Shown here: positions 8,379-17,845 of the stretch, piece after piece
Position numbering within the stretch: the stretch's first letter is position 1
Layout of the letters: the number at the start of each line of letters is the position of its first letter
NCBI RefSeq assembly: GCF_902141855.1
Contig: NZ_CABFVH010000012.1
Location: 58,169 to 122,168, forward strand
From: Methylobacterium dankookense
GTDB taxonomy: Bacteria > Pseudomonadota > Alphaproteobacteria > Rhizobiales > Beijerinckiaceae
Reading direction: 5' to 3'
Length of the DNA: 64,000 bases
The notes under the pieces: generated by a model
What the model saw: the letters and a program-made list of their open reading frames with translations, nothing else
Database searches by the model: none
Told to the model about the DNA's origin: nothing
Position numbers and translations under genes: made by a program

Positions 8379-9683
8379 TTAGTTGGCTTCCTCGTCGCCC
8401 GGCTCGAAGGATTCGGGCACGGTCGATTCAGCGCTCGCCACCGGGGTCGGGGCGCTGATCGTCGAGGGCACGTTCACGCCGTCGCGCTTGTAGATGTCGT
8501 CGCGGAACTGGACGAGGCCGTCCGGGGTCGACCAGGCCGTGATGTAGGTCCAGTAGACCGGAACCGGCTGGGTGAGCGTCGCGTCGACGCGCTTGCCGCT
8601 CTCGATCGCCTGCTCGACCTGCTCGCGGCCCCAGCCGGGCGTGTCCTTCAGGAGCCAGGTGATGTACTCGCGCACGTTCTGCACGCGCACGCAGCCCGAC
8701 GAGATGAAGCGGAAGTCGTCGCCGAACACGCCCTTGGTGTTCGTGTCGTGCATGAACACCCCGTACGGGTTCGGGATGTTGATGCGCACGATGCCCATCG
8801 AGTTGAAGTCGGCGCCCGAATCCTGGCGATAGGTGTAGCGGGTGCCCTCGTCCGAGAACCAGTTCACCGACTTCGGGGAGATCTCGCCGCCACCGGAGAG
8901 GATGCGGATCTTGTTGTCGGTGAGGTAGTTCGGATCCTTCTGCATCTTCGGGATGAGGTCCTTCTTCACGATCGAAGCCGGGACCGTCCAGGTCGGGTTG
9001 AAATTGATCTGCGTCGCCTTGGTGTTCATGATCGGCGACTGGCGGTCGATCTTGCCGACGCCCGCGGCGTGCAGGGTCACGACCTGGCCGTTCTCCACGG
9101 TCTGCACCAGGGCGGCCGGAATGTTGGTGATGACGAAGCGGCGGCCGAGATCGCCCGAATAGGAGCGCAGGCGGATCGCGTTGATTTCGAGCTGGCGCAG
9201 GCGGATGTCGGCCGGCACGTTCATGGCCTGCTGCGTGGCGAGGCTCATCGCGCCGGTCTGGCTGAGGCCGTGGCGGGCCTGGAAGCGCTTCACGCCGGCC
9301 GCGACGTAGGAGTCGAACACGCCGGAGGTGCCGGCCGCCGGATCGAGATCGCCCGTCACGATCAGGCGCTGGCGGACGGAGGCCACCGCCGGGCCCTTGG
9401 CGCCGACGCGCAGGCGGTCGGCGCCGCTGACCGGGCGCCAGCCGCCGCGGGACACGATCTCCTTGTAGCGCTCCACCATCTGCTCGGTGGCGGCCACCGT
9501 CTGCGGCGACAGGATCGGCGTCAGCGAGCGCTGCACCTGCATGGCGGCGGGCGAGGCGTAGTCCTGCGCCCACTCCGCCTGGGCGAAGCCGCCCGAATCG
9601 CGAGCGAGGGCGCCGGTGGCGGCGGCAGCGGTGGCGAGGAGCGCGAGGCTCGCGGAGACCCGCAAATTGGCCAGTTTCAGCAT
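8379..9683 (-). CDS. Periplasmic L,D-transpeptidase (YkuD) with peptidoglycan-binding domain
   Basis: 434-residue exported enzyme that forms 3-3 peptidoglycan crosslinks or anchors proteins to the wall. Residues 1-27 form a signal peptide (SASLALLATAAAATGALA). A peptidoglycan-binding helical domain follows (VGAKGPAVASVRQRLIVTGD, then FQARHGLSQTG). The YkuD catalytic domain near residues 180-350 has GVFMHDTNTK and FISSGCVRVQN; the Cys of SSGCVR is the nucleophile and the His of MHDT its partner. The length and YcbB-like layout fit. The ATG at 9683 directly precedes the signal peptide. The gene is followed by a hairpin at 8347. Confidence 0.9.
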   Translation of the reverse strand: MLKLANLRVSASLALLATAAAATGALARDSGGFAQAEWAQDYASPAAMQVQRSLTPILSPQTVAATEQMVERYKEIVSRGGWRPVSGADRLRVGAKGPAVASVRQRLIVTGDLDPAAGTSGVFDSYVAAGVKRFQARHGLSQTGAMSLATQQAMNVPADIRLRQLEINAIRLRSYSGDLGRRFVITNIPAALVQTVENGQVVTLHAAGVGKIDRQSPIMNTKATQINFNPTWTVPASIVKKDLIPKMQKDPNYLTDNKIRILSGGGEISPKSVNWFSDEGTRYTYRQDSGADFNSMGIVRINIPNPYGVFMHDTNTKGVFGDDFRFISSGCVRVQNVREYITWLLKDTPGWGREQVEQAIESGKRVDATLTQPVPVYWTYITAWSTPDGLVQFRDDIYKRDGVNVPSTISAPTPVASAESTVPESFEPGDEEAN

Positions 9684-9926
9684 GGCTTTAAGTGGCTCTG
9701 GTCTGTTCTGGAGGCGATAACCGGATCGGCGGCCCGGATCGGCCGCAGGTCCTCGTGACCGCCAAGGTGTCGAGGTGCCGTTAAGAACCCATGTGGACCG
9801 GGCCAGAATGTGGCACGGAGGTGCGCGGGCGCACGCCGCGCGGCGGTGATGCCGGGCGGCGACAGAAATCCAAGCGGGGCCGTGGCAGATATGGCGCGCC
9901 CGCCTCCGTTGGGATAACGGCATTCC

Positions 9927-10298
9927 ATGGCACAGCGCCGGAGAGACGCACGCGAGAACTGGAGAGGCGCACGCGCGGTGATCGCGGTGCTCGCCCTCTA
10001 CGCGCTCGTCTTGCAGGGCTTCCTCGGCGGCCTGATGCCCCTGGCCGGATCCGGCGGCGTCCACTGCGCGCCCATCGAGGCGGCCGGGCAGGCCCCGGAC
10101 AAGGCTTCCCACGACCACGCCGCCTGCTGCGTGGCGGCGCAGGCCGTCGCCACGGCCCTGCCGGGCCGGGAGCCCGCCGCCATGCTGGCGCGGCCCCGCC
10201 CGGCCGCAGCCTCCGTCGCCTGGGCGGCGGCCGCCGATTTCAACCCGCGGGCGCCGCCCCGCGCCCTGCCCCATCCGCGAGGTCCTCCCGTCGCCTGA
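9927..10298 (+). CDS. DUF2946-like small membrane/periplasmic protein
   Basis: 123 residues with one hydrophobic segment (residues 18-40, VIAVLALYALVLQGFLGGLM) and a short Cys/His cluster (HCAPIE, then HDHAACCVAAQ). That layout matches the DUF2946 family, small proteins frequent beside copper genes. It is the first gene of a run with the YcnI-PCuAC protein and a TonB receptor, so a copper-related role is inferred. The C-terminal third is Pro/Arg-rich and probably disordered. Metal binding by the HDHAACC motif is a guess. Confidence 0.65.
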   Translation: MAQRRRDARENWRGARAVIAVLALYALVLQGFLGGLMPLAGSGGVHCAPIEAAGQAPDKASHDHAACCVAAQAVATALPGREPAAMLARPRPAAASVAWAAAADFNPRAPPRALPHPRGPPVA

Positions 10299-10341
10299 GC
10301 CGGTCGCCCTTCCTCGATCCCTCGGACAACGGACCTCCTCG

Positions 10342-11322
10342 ATGACCACCCTGTTCCGCGCCGGCCTCAGCGCCGCGCTCCTGCTTTCCGGCCTCGCCAG
10401 CGCCCACGCCCACGCCGTCCTCGAGCGCAAGGAAGCCGCGCCCGGATCGAGCTATCGCGGCGTCGTGCAGATCATGCACGGCTGCGACGGGAAGCCGACC
10501 ACCCGCGTCAGCGTCACGATCCCCGAGGGGATGATCGGCGCGAAGCCCATGCCGAAGCCGGGCTGGGTGGTCTCCACCGCCCGCGGCGCCTACGACCGGC
10601 CCTACCAATCCTTCCACGGCACCGTGTCGGAGGGGGTGAAGACCATCACCTGGAGCGGCGGCGAGTTGTCCGACGACGAGGTGGACGAGTTCACCTTCTT
10701 CGTGCGCGTCACCGACGCCTTCGCGCCCGGCGCCACCGCCTATTTCCCCGTCGAGCAGGATTGCGCCCAGGGCGGCCATCGCTGGAGCGAGATCCCCGGC
10801 GAGGGCCGGAGCGCGCGCGACCTGAAATCACCGGCCCCGTCCGTGCGCATCGTGGCTGCCGCCCAGAAGGCCGCGGCCGCGCCCGCCCCCGTGAAGGCGG
10901 GCGACCTCACCATCGAGACGCCGTGGCTGCGCGCGACGCCGGCCGGCGCCAAGGTGGCGGGCGGCTATGTCCGCATCACCAACACCGGCACCAGCCCCGA
11001 CACGCTGACGGCCGCCGCGATCCCGCTCGCGGGCCGCGGCGACATCCACAGCATGTCGACCGAGAACGGCGTGATGAAGATGGCCCCCCTCCCCGAGGGC
11101 CTGACCATCAAGCCCGGCGAGACGGTCGAGCTGAAGCCCGGCGGGTTCCATCTGATGTTCGAGGGTCTGACGGGCGCCCCGAAGGCTGGCGAGAGCGTGC
11201 AGGGCTCGCTCACCTTCGCCCGCGCCGGCACGGTCCCGGTGACCTTCGCGGTCGCCCCGATCGGTGCGGCGGGCCCCGGTGCCCCCGCGGGGGCCGCGGG
11301 CGGCGGCCACCACAACCACTGA
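10342..11322 (+). CDS. YcnI (DUF1775) - PCuAC copper chaperone fusion
   Basis: 326-residue exported protein with two copper-linked domains. After a signal peptide (to about residue 22, ASAHA), a YcnI/DUF1775 domain covers residues 23-160 and begins at mature HAHAVLE, where the N-terminal His binds Cu in the family. A PCuAC (DUF461) domain spans about 190-310 with the ligand spacing H-x-M, then M-x-M (IHSMS, GVMKMAP) and HLMF. The C-terminus ends GGGHHNH, an extra possible metal site. PCuAC proteins deliver Cu(I) to the CuA site of cytochrome oxidase. The gene follows the DUF2946-like gene by 43 bases. Confidence 0.87.
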   Translation: MTTLFRAGLSAALLLSGLASAHAHAVLERKEAAPGSSYRGVVQIMHGCDGKPTTRVSVTIPEGMIGAKPMPKPGWVVSTARGAYDRPYQSFHGTVSEGVKTITWSGGELSDDEVDEFTFFVRVTDAFAPGATAYFPVEQDCAQGGHRWSEIPGEGRSARDLKSPAPSVRIVAAAQKAAAAPAPVKAGDLTIETPWLRATPAGAKVAGGYVRITNTGTSPDTLTAAAIPLAGRGDIHSMSTENGVMKMAPLPEGLTIKPGETVELKPGGFHLMFEGLTGAPKAGESVQGSLTFARAGTVPVTFAVAPIGAAGPGAPAGAAGGGHHNH

Positions 11323-11467
11323 CGCCGCGCCGTCCGGGCCGCCCCGCCGGGGCGGTGTCCGGACGGGCGCGCCGACCCGTTCGCCGCGCGGCTCTGCGCT
11401 GCGCGCTCCTCGTCCCTCTGTCGACGCGTGCCCGCCCATGAGCCGTGGCCCGTCCGGAGTCCGTCCC

Positions 11468-13594
11468 ATGCCGTTCCCGCCCCGCGGCGCCCCGCCGGCA
11501 CTCGCCGCCCTCCTGGCCTCCCTCGCCCTGCCCGCCCCCGCTTTCGCGCAGCAGGGCGCCGCCGCCGAGGTCCAGCTCTCCGAACTCTCCGTCTCGGGGA
11601 GCGCCGGCGCGCCGCCGCGCGGCTCGGCCACGGTGCCGAGCGTCGCCGAGCAGCGCACCGCTTTGAATGCGACGGTGGGCTCGGTCGCCTTCGTCGATGC
11701 GGCGAGCTTCCAGAACCGCTACGCCAACACCCTGCGCGACGTCCTCAAGGACACGCCGGGCGTCTTCGTGCAGAGCCGCTACGGGCAGGAGCTGCGCCTC
11801 TCGGTCCGCGGCTCCGGCATCAGCCGCGGCTTCCACCTGCGCGGCCTCGAGCTCCTGCAGGACGGCATCCCGGTGAACCTCGCCGACGGCAGCGGCGACT
11901 TCTACCAGATCGATCCGCTCTCCTTACGCTCGGTCGAGGTCTACAAGGGCGGCAACGCGCTCACCTTCGGCGCCACCACCCTGGGCGGCGCGGTCAACTT
12001 CGTGACGCCCACCGCCTACACGGCGCTCGCGCCCAACATCCTGCGCATCGACGGCGGCGCCTTCAACACGATCCGCGAGAACTTCCAGGTCTCGCGGATC
12101 TCCGGGCCGGTCGACGTGCTGCTCAACGGCACGATCACCAACTCGGACAGCTACCGGGCCCACGAGACCCAGCGCACGCAGAACTTCAACGCCAATCTCG
12201 GCTACAAAATCGCGCCGGGCGTCGAGACGCGCTTCTACGCGGGCGTCTTCCTCACCGACCAGAAGCTGCCCGGCACGCTGAGCCTGACCGACGTCTTCGG
12301 CAACCCGACCCGGGCGAACCCGACCGCGATCACCCAGAACCAGTCCCGGCAGGTCGAGGCCGAGCGCATCGCCAACCGCACCTCTTTCGTGCTGGATGTC
12401 GGCAAGCTCGACATCGACAGCTGGGCGATCCACAAATCGCTCTACCACCCGATCTTCCAGGTGATCGACCAGGACGGCTGGACCTACGGCATCAGCCCGC
12501 ACTGGGCCGGCACCTTCGACATCGGGGGCTTCCGCAACGACACGATCCTGGGCCTGCGCGCCTTCGCCGGGCAGAACGCGGCGCGGCAATTCGTGAACAT
12601 CGCCGGTAACCGCGGCGCGCAGACGCTGAACGCGCTCCAGAGTGCTGCGAATTTCGAGGCCTATGGCGAGAACCGCTTCTGGTTCCTGCCCGAGGTCGCG
12701 CTGATGACCGGCGTGAAGCTGTTCTCCTCGAACCGCACCTACAGCAACAAGGGCGGCCTCGCCGCGAGCCCGAACGTGCAGTTCGCCAACACGACCTACG
12801 AGGGCGTGAACCCGAAGATCGGCCTGCTCTGGCAGCCGCTCCCTGAGATCCAGGTCTTCGGCGACATCACCCGCTCGCGCGATGTGCCGGACTTCTCCGA
12901 TCTCGTGCAGACGAACACGCTCCGCACCACCTTCGTGCCGCTGCAAGCCCAGCGCGCCTGGACCTACGAGGCGGGCGCGCGCGGGCGCGTCGACCGCCTG
13001 AGCTTCGACGTGACCCTCTACCGGGCCGAGATCCGCGACGAGTTGATCAACTTCAACACGGCGTCGGGCGCGGCGATCAATCTGCCGGCCGCGACCTTCA
13101 ACGCGCCGCGCACCCTGCATCAGGGCGTGGAGGCGGCGATCGGCCTCGACATCGCCCGCGACCTCTCCGGCATCGGCGACACCCTGAGCGTCACCCAGAT
13201 CTGGACGCACAACGACTTCCGCTTCGTGCGCGACCCCGTCTACGGGTCGAACCGGATCGCCGGCATCCCGCAGGACGTGCTGCGGACCGTGGTGAGCTAC
13301 ACCCATCCGAGCGGCTTCTACATCAGCCCCTCGGTGGACTGGGTGCCGCAAGGCGCCTTCGCCGACCACGCCAACACCCTGAAGGTGCCGGGCTACGCGC
13401 TCTTCAACCTGCAGACGGGGATCGATTTCGCCAACGGCGTCTCGCTCTTCGTGGATGCCCGCAACCTGACGGATGCGCGCTACGTCTCCGACATCTCGGT
13501 GCTCGCCAACGCGGCGGCCTCGGCGACGGCGCCGGTGGCGTTCTATCCCGGCGTCGGGCGGGCGGTGTTCGGCGGGGTGCGCGCCTCGTTCTGA
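11468..13594 (+). CDS. TonB-dependent outer-membrane receptor, probably for copper
   Basis: 708-residue receptor. The signal peptide is residues 1-27 (ending PAPAFAQ); a TonB-box-like VQLSELSVSG segment follows. The plug domain has TLRDVLKDTPGVFVQSR and VEVYKGGNALTFGATTLGGAVNF, and the C-terminal beta-barrel ends in Phe (FGGVRASF), the outer-membrane signature. The ATG at 11468 has GGAG eight bases upstream; another ATG at 11438 is possible. The substrate is not readable from sequence. Its position directly after two copper-linked genes suggests copper (OprC/NosA-like), but a ferric-chelate role cannot be excluded. Confidence 0.85.
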   Translation: MPFPPRGAPPALAALLASLALPAPAFAQQGAAAEVQLSELSVSGSAGAPPRGSATVPSVAEQRTALNATVGSVAFVDAASFQNRYANTLRDVLKDTPGVFVQSRYGQELRLSVRGSGISRGFHLRGLELLQDGIPVNLADGSGDFYQIDPLSLRSVEVYKGGNALTFGATTLGGAVNFVTPTAYTALAPNILRIDGGAFNTIRENFQVSRISGPVDVLLNGTITNSDSYRAHETQRTQNFNANLGYKIAPGVETRFYAGVFLTDQKLPGTLSLTDVFGNPTRANPTAITQNQSRQVEAERIANRTSFVLDVGKLDIDSWAIHKSLYHPIFQVIDQDGWTYGISPHWAGTFDIGGFRNDTILGLRAFAGQNAARQFVNIAGNRGAQTLNALQSAANFEAYGENRFWFLPEVALMTGVKLFSSNRTYSNKGGLAASPNVQFANTTYEGVNPKIGLLWQPLPEIQVFGDITRSRDVPDFSDLVQTNTLRTTFVPLQAQRAWTYEAGARGRVDRLSFDVTLYRAEIRDELINFNTASGAAINLPAATFNAPRTLHQGVEAAIGLDIARDLSGIGDTLSVTQIWTHNDFRFVRDPVYGSNRIAGIPQDVLRTVVSYTHPSGFYISPSVDWVPQGAFADHANTLKVPGYALFNLQTGIDFANGVSLFVDARNLTDARYVSDISVLANAAASATAPVAFYPGVGRAVFGGVRASF

Positions 13595-13603
13595 GCCGCG
13601 TTC

Positions 13604-14068
13604 TCAGCGGCCCTCGGCGTCGACGACGACCGAGACGGCCTTCTCCGGCGCGAGGGCGCCGGAGAGGTGCAGGATGCCCGGCAGATCGGCCCCCTGCGCG
13701 CCGAAGCGCGACCATGCGGCCCGGCAGCGGCTGTGGTCGGGATCGGCCCGGAAGTAGCGCTGCTGCTCCTCCAGCAGGGTGTCGAACACGGCCGCGCGCA
13801 CGCCATGCGCGTCGCCGACATAGAGGCCGTAGACCCGATCCCAGTACGCCTCGTTGAGCTCCCACTCGCAGGTCGCCGCCGCCTTCATCAGCGCGAGCTT
13901 GCGCAGGCTCTGGCGCTCGACATGGGGCATGGAGAGGAAGCCGTAGCGCGCCTTGATGGCGCGGCCCCCGGCCGCATAGCCGTCATCGCTGGTCAAGGCC
14001 CAGCCGAGATAGGCGGCGCCGGCCGCGAGCAGGAGCCCTGCGAGGCCGATCGCTCTCAGGACGGTCAT
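13604..14068 (-). CDS. Membrane-anchored hypothetical protein
   Basis: 154 residues with one N-terminal transmembrane helix (residues 4-28, AIGLAGLLLAAGAAYLGWAL) that may be a signal anchor. The rest is soluble and probably periplasmic, with two cysteines (ATCEWEL and SRCRAAW) that could pair. A GGAGGA box just upstream fixes the ATG at 14068. It converges with the TonB receptor, whose stop is ten bases away. No domain was recognised. Confidence 0.6.
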   Translation of the reverse strand: MTVLRAIGLAGLLLAAGAAYLGWALTSDDGYAAGGRAIKARYGFLSMPHVERQSLRKLALMKAAATCEWELNEAYWDRVYGLYVGDAHGVRAAVFDTLLEEQQRYFRADPDHSRCRAAWSRFGAQGADLPGILHLSGALAPEKAVSVVVDAEGR

Positions 14069-14345
14069 GCGCTTCCTCCGCAATTGCCGCCCATCCCACG
14101 GCAGGACCTTGGCCGCATGATGGACGGGAGCGCGGTGATTGTCCCGTGCTCAGGGATCACACAAGCGGCCGGCCGCGCTTGGTCCGGGTCCACCCCGGAC
14201 ATGCCTCGTTCCGGGACGCCTGCATCGACGGCGCCCGCACCAATCGTCGCCCGATCTCGGCCGCAATCTTGCCACAGTGACAAAAGCGTGGCAGTGTCCG
14301 TCTCATAGTGAAACACTGGGCTGCCAAGCGTGGAGGCGCGCTTCC

Positions 14346-14615
14346 ATGGCCGTCATTGCATTCCCCGAGAACCGGACCGAGGCCGACGACGTGCGGGAGC
14401 GCCGCGGGCAGGCGATCGCGCATGCCCGGCAGCTCCGGTCGCTCGCCTGGGTGGCGCTCCGCGACGGCATGCCCCACGGGGCTCTGCGCGCGGCCACCGC
14501 CCGCACGGCGGCGCGGCGCATCCTGCAGCACGAGCGGCGGGCCGCGATCCTGAGCCGCGTCGTCGCGGATGCCATGGACGCCTTCGTGCAGGAGCAGGCG
14601 GCGCTCGCCGGCTGA
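14346..14615 (+). CDS. Small helical hypothetical protein
   Basis: 89 residues, rich in Ala and Arg, with predicted long helices (ERRGQAIAHARQLRSLAWVA and ILQHERRAAILSRVVADAMD). It is basic and has neither signal peptide nor membrane segment. Its ATG at 14346 lies after a 277-base intergenic region that has no other gene. A double-hairpin repeat begins seven bases past its stop. Function unknown. Confidence 0.5.
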   Translation: MAVIAFPENRTEADDVRERRGQAIAHARQLRSLAWVALRDGMPHGALRAATARTAARRILQHERRAAILSRVVADAMDAFVQEQAALAG

Positions 14616-14621
14616 ATCCCG

Positions 14622-14726
14622 AGAGCATTTTCCGCGGACGTGGTTGCCGGTTCCGCGAAAGAAAATGCGGCCCACGCAATCAGAGAGAGCCTTTTCCCGT
14701 GATCCAGGGATCACGGAAAAGGCTCT
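14622..14726. repeat. Double-hairpin intergenic repeat, copy B
   Basis: Same architecture as copy A. Hairpin 1: GCATTTT (14625-14631) with AAAATGC (14662-14668) and CGCGGA with TCCGCG (14652-14657), loop TGGTTGCCGG. Hairpin 2: AGAGCCTTTTCC (14686-14697) with GGAAAAGGCTCT (14715-14726). Where it differs from copy A in a stem, the partner base usually differs too. Confidence 0.87.
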
Positions 14727-15192
14727 ACCGGATCCGCAAGCCGATCCGCGGCCGCCACACGCCGAGCACGACATTGGCCGTCGCCACCGCGAGCAGGACC
14801 CAGAGCGTGTTGCGCTCAGGGCCCAGCGAGGCGGCAAGCGTCGCCGGATCGGCCTGGCCGGCGAGGGCCGCGGCGCTGCGCTTGGCCTCCTCCTGCATCG
14901 GCCCCTGGATCCCGACGAAGCCGCCCTCGAAGATCAGGATGCCGGTGGCGAGCTTCACCCAGGCCCAGCCGGCGCTGTGGAAGCCGCGATGCACGGCGAT
15001 GGCGAGCAGGCCGGCGAGCAGCACGAGCGCGAGCGAGGGCAGGAAGATCCAGGTGGCGATGGCGCCCATCGCGCCCCGGATCAGGGCGTAGCCGGCGAGG
15101 GACGACGGCGGCGGCGCGACGCTGAGCAGCACGAGGAGCGCGGCCATCGCGCCCATCAAACCGATGGCCCCCATCGTGTGGAGGAACTTCAT
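14725..15192 (-). CDS. Four-helix integral membrane protein of unknown function
   Basis: 155 residues with four hydrophobic segments: residues 7-27 (IGLMGAMAALLVLLSVAP), 44-66 (TWIFLPSLALVLLAGLLAIA), 79-96 (KLATGILIFEGGF) and 131-147 (LWVLLAVATANVVLGVW). It begins MKFLHTMGAIGLMG, an opening seen in several small inner-membrane families (for example DUF2269-like), but the family is not certain. The start at 15192 lies back to back with selO, so the 158 bases between them hold both promoters. Its stop codon lies inside hairpin 2 of repeat copy B. Confidence 0.65.
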   Translation of the reverse strand: MKFLHTMGAIGLMGAMAALLVLLSVAPPPSSLAGYALIRGAMGAIATWIFLPSLALVLLAGLLAIAVHRGFHSAGWAWVKLATGILIFEGGFVGIQGPMQEEAKRSAAALAGQADPATLAASLGPERNTLWVLLAVATANVVLGVWRPRIGLRIR

Positions 15193-15350
15193 GAGGCGTC
15201 GCACGGCGTCTTCCCCCGTCCGGCAGGGGCGAAGCCTATCGCGGACCGCCCGGTCGCGGTAGCCGGATCGAGCCCGAGATCCCGCAGGCGTGAACCGGAC
15301 GCGCCCGCATCCGTTCGCCTCAAGACCGATTCCGAGGAACACGCCCGCGC

Positions 15351-16838
15351 ATGACGGCACCGATCGCCTTCGACAACAGCTATGCCCGCCTGCCGGCCCG
15401 CTTCCACGCGCGGCTCGCGCCGACCCCCGTCGAGCGGCCGCGGCTGATCCGGCTCAACCGGGCGCTCGCCCGCGATCTCGGCCTCGATCCCGACTGGCTC
15501 GCGAGCCCGGACGGCGTCGCGGCGCTTGCCGGCAACCGCGTGATCGAGGGCTCCGAGCCGCTCGCCGCGGCCTATGCCGGGCATCAGTTCGGCAACTTCG
15601 TGCCGCAGCTCGGGGACGGGCGGGCGATCCTGCTCGGCGAGGTGATCGGCCGCGACGGACGCCGCGACATCCAGCTCAAGGGGTCCGGGCCGACACCGTT
15701 CTCCCGCCACGCGGACGGACGGGCGGCGCTCGGCCCGGTGCTGCGCGAATATCTCGTCAGCGAGGCGATGGCGGCGCTGGGCATCCCCACCACCCGGGCG
15801 CTCGCGGCGGTCTCGACCGGCGAGCACGTGGCGCGCGAGCGGTTCCTGCCCGGCGCGGTCCTCACCCGCGTGGCGGCGAGCCACATCCGGGTCGGCACCT
15901 TCCAGTTCTTCGCCGCGCGCAGCGACGTCGAGGGCCTGCGCACCCTCGCCGACCACGTGCTCGCCCGGCACGACCCGGAGGCGGCGCGGGCCGAAAAACC
16001 CTATCGCGCGCTCCTCGCGGGCGTGGTGGCGCGGCAGGCCGAGCTGGTGGCGCGCTGGCTGCTCGTCGGCTTCGTCCACGGCGTGATGAACACCGACAAC
16101 ATGTCGGTCGCCGGCGAGACGATCGATTACGGTCCCTGCGCCTTCCTCGACACCTACGACCCACGCACCGCCTTCAGCTCCATCGACCAGCACGGGCGCT
16201 ACGCCTACGGCAACCAGCCGCGCATCGCCCTGTGGAACCTCGCCCGCCTCGCCGAGACCCTGCTGCCGCTGCTCTCCGCCGACGAGGGCGAGGCGGTGGC
16301 CGAGGCGGAGAGCGTGCTGGAGGGATTCGGGGCGCGCTTCGAGGCCGCCTATCACGGCGGCCTCGGCCGGAAGATCGGTCTCTCCGGCTTGCGCGAGGAC
16401 TTGCGCGAGGACGACGCCGCGCTCGCGGGCGACCTGCTCAAGCGCATGGCCGAGAACCAGGCCGACTTCACCCTGACCTTCCGCAACCTCTGCGCCGCGG
16501 CCGAGCGGCCGGAGGCCGACGGGGCGGTGCGCGACCTCTTCGTCGACCCCACCGCCTACGACGACTGGGCGGCGCGCTGGCGCGAGCGCCTCGGGAAGGA
16601 GCAGCGGGACGGAACCGAGACGGCCCGCGCCATGCGCGCGGTCAACCCGGCCTTCATCCCGCGCAACCACCGGGTCGAAGAGATGATCGAGGCGGCCGTC
16701 GAGCGGGAGGATTTCGCTCCCTTCGAACGGATGCTGGCCGTCCTCGCCCGCCCCTACGACGACCAGCCGGAGGAAGCCGCCTATGCCGAGCCGCCGGCGG
16801 ACCGGGGCATCGGCTACCGGACCTTCTGCGGGACCTGA
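15351..16838 (+). CDS. selO: Protein adenylyltransferase SelO (YdiU family)
   Basis: Pseudokinase-fold enzyme that transfers AMP from ATP to Ser/Thr/Tyr of proteins and is linked to redox stress. The 495-residue length is normal. Hallmark segments are [20 protein letters not shown] near residue 68, [20 protein letters not shown] near 104, [20 protein letters not shown] near 242 and [20 protein letters not shown] near 280. The C-terminal selenocysteine/CxxC region of some homologues is represented by a lone Cys in YRTFCGT. Monocistronic, ended by the hairpin pair at 16858-16900. Confidence 0.95.
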   Translation: MTAPIAFDNSYARLPARFHARLAPTPVERPRLIRLNRALARDLGLDPDWLASPDGVAALAGNRVIEGSEPLAAAYAGHQFGNFVPQLGDGRAILLGEVIGRDGRRDIQLKGSGPTPFSRHADGRAALGPVLREYLVSEAMAALGIPTTRALAAVSTGEHVARERFLPGAVLTRVAASHIRVGTFQFFAARSDVEGLRTLADHVLARHDPEAARAEKPYRALLAGVVARQAELVARWLLVGFVHGVMNTDNMSVAGETIDYGPCAFLDTYDPRTAFSSIDQHGRYAYGNQPRIALWNLARLAETLLPLLSADEGEAVAEAESVLEGFGARFEAAYHGGLGRKIGLSGLREDLREDDAALAGDLLKRMAENQADFTLTFRNLCAAAERPEADGAVRDLFVDPTAYDDWAARWRERLGKEQRDGTETARAMRAVNPAFIPRNHRVEEMIEAAVEREDFAPFERMLAVLARPYDDQPEEAAYAEPPADRGIGYRTFCGT

Positions 16839-16857
16839 GCGACGACGCTCCGGGTTT

Positions 16858-16900
16858 CCAAAGGCCTCAGGCCTTTGGCGGGTCCAGGGCAGAGCCCTGG
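16858..16900. repeat. Tandem short-loop hairpins, bidirectional terminator/REP-like element
   Basis: Hairpin 1 is CCAAAGGCC-TCA-GGCCTTTGG (16858-16878), hairpin 2 CCAGGGC-AGA-GCCCTGG (16884-16900), each with a three-base loop. It lies between the convergent selO and ArsR-family genes, 20 bases past the selO stop. The minus-strand gene reads through it, so its last residues are encoded by the repeat. Confidence 0.75.
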
Positions 16901-17640
16901 GATCGCCCCCGAAGCCCGCCGGAAAGCCCCGTCCCTCCGGAGTCCCGGTCGTCCGCCAGCACCAGCCCGAACGCCTCCGCGAAGCCGCGCCGGCCGGCCG
17001 GGGTGACCGTGACCGCCCGGCTGTCCCGCACCCGCGCGATCCAGCCGAGTTCCTCGCAGCGGCGGCAGAGCGCGGCGCCGATCTGCCCGGCGAGGTGCGG
17101 GCGCCGCTCGCTCCAGTCGAGGCAGGGCCGGCAGAACAGGCGCCGCGTGCGCGCGGGCTCCGTCGGCAGGCCGAACGCATCGAGCCAGGCGCGGCCCGCC
17201 TCGGTCGCCTCGCCGGCCTCCTCGCCGAGCACGATCAGCCCGCGCGCCACCAGCGCATCGGCGAGGCCGACCCCGAGCCGCCCGGCGAGGTGGTCGTAGC
17301 AGGTGCGGGCCTCGCGCAGCGCCGGGCTGATCCTGGGCGTCGCCCGCGGCGGCTCCGGCACCGGCTCGGCCGCGGCCACGAGGATGCTCTCCAGCATGCG
17401 CGCGACCTCCGGCGAGGCGAGGCGGAAATAGCGGTGGCGCCCCTGGCGGGCGACCCCGAGCAGGCGGCCCGCGACCAGCCGGCCGAGATGCCCGCTCGCG
17501 GTCGGGGCCGTGATCCCGGCGGTGAAGGCGAGCTCCGTCGCGGTCAGCGCGCGCCCGTCGAGGAGCGCGCCGAGCATGGCGGCGCGGGCGGGGTCGCCGA
17601 CCAGCGCGGCGGTTCCGGCAAGGCTTGCTGCGGTCGTCAT
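16867..17640 (-). CDS. ArsR-family winged-helix transcriptional regulator
   Basis: 257 residues. The N-terminal 100 form an ArsR-type DNA-binding domain (DPARAAMLGALLDGRALTAT, recognition helix TAPTASGHLGRLVAGRLL, wing RQGRHRYFRLA). The C-terminal half contains a Cys-rich stretch (RLFCRPCLDW, ALCRRCEELGW) that could bind metal or a thiol ligand. It is read divergently from the ECF42 operon with about 200 bases between, so it may control that operon or itself. The last residues (SQGSALDPPKA) are encoded by the hairpin repeat at 16858-16900. Confidence 0.82.
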   Translation of the reverse strand: MTTAASLAGTAALVGDPARAAMLGALLDGRALTATELAFTAGITAPTASGHLGRLVAGRLLGVARQGRHRYFRLASPEVARMLESILVAAAEPVPEPPRATPRISPALREARTCYDHLAGRLGVGLADALVARGLIVLGEEAGEATEAGRAWLDAFGLPTEPARTRRLFCRPCLDWSERRPHLAGQIGAALCRRCEELGWIARVRDSRAVTVTPAGRRGFAEAFGLVLADDRDSGGTGLSGGLRGRSQGSALDPPKA

Positions 17641-17795
17641 CGCGGCAGCATAGGCCCCCGCGCCCGGCCGATCACGCCCCGACGCTTCGGCCCCGGCCGA
17701 AGCATCGCCGGAGAGCCGCAGATCCGAAAGGTCCGGATCGGACCCGTTCCCCGGTGACGAATCGCGCCCGCCGCGCAAAAAAGCCGTCCCGCCCC

Positions 17796-17823
17796 TGTCG
17801 GATCCCGGCCGCGATCCGCGTCC
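17796..17823 (+). promoter_or_regulatory. ECF42-type promoter, copy 1
   Basis: TGTCGG (17796-17801), 17 bases, CGTCC (17819-17823), ending 22 bases before the ATG of the DGPF protein gene. The same motif with identical spacing occurs at 19502-19529. It resembles the TGTCGA / CG(A/T)C motif I recall as proposed for ECF42 sigma factors. Confidence 0.6.
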
Positions 17824-17845
17824 TCGCTCATGTCAAGGAGACGCC

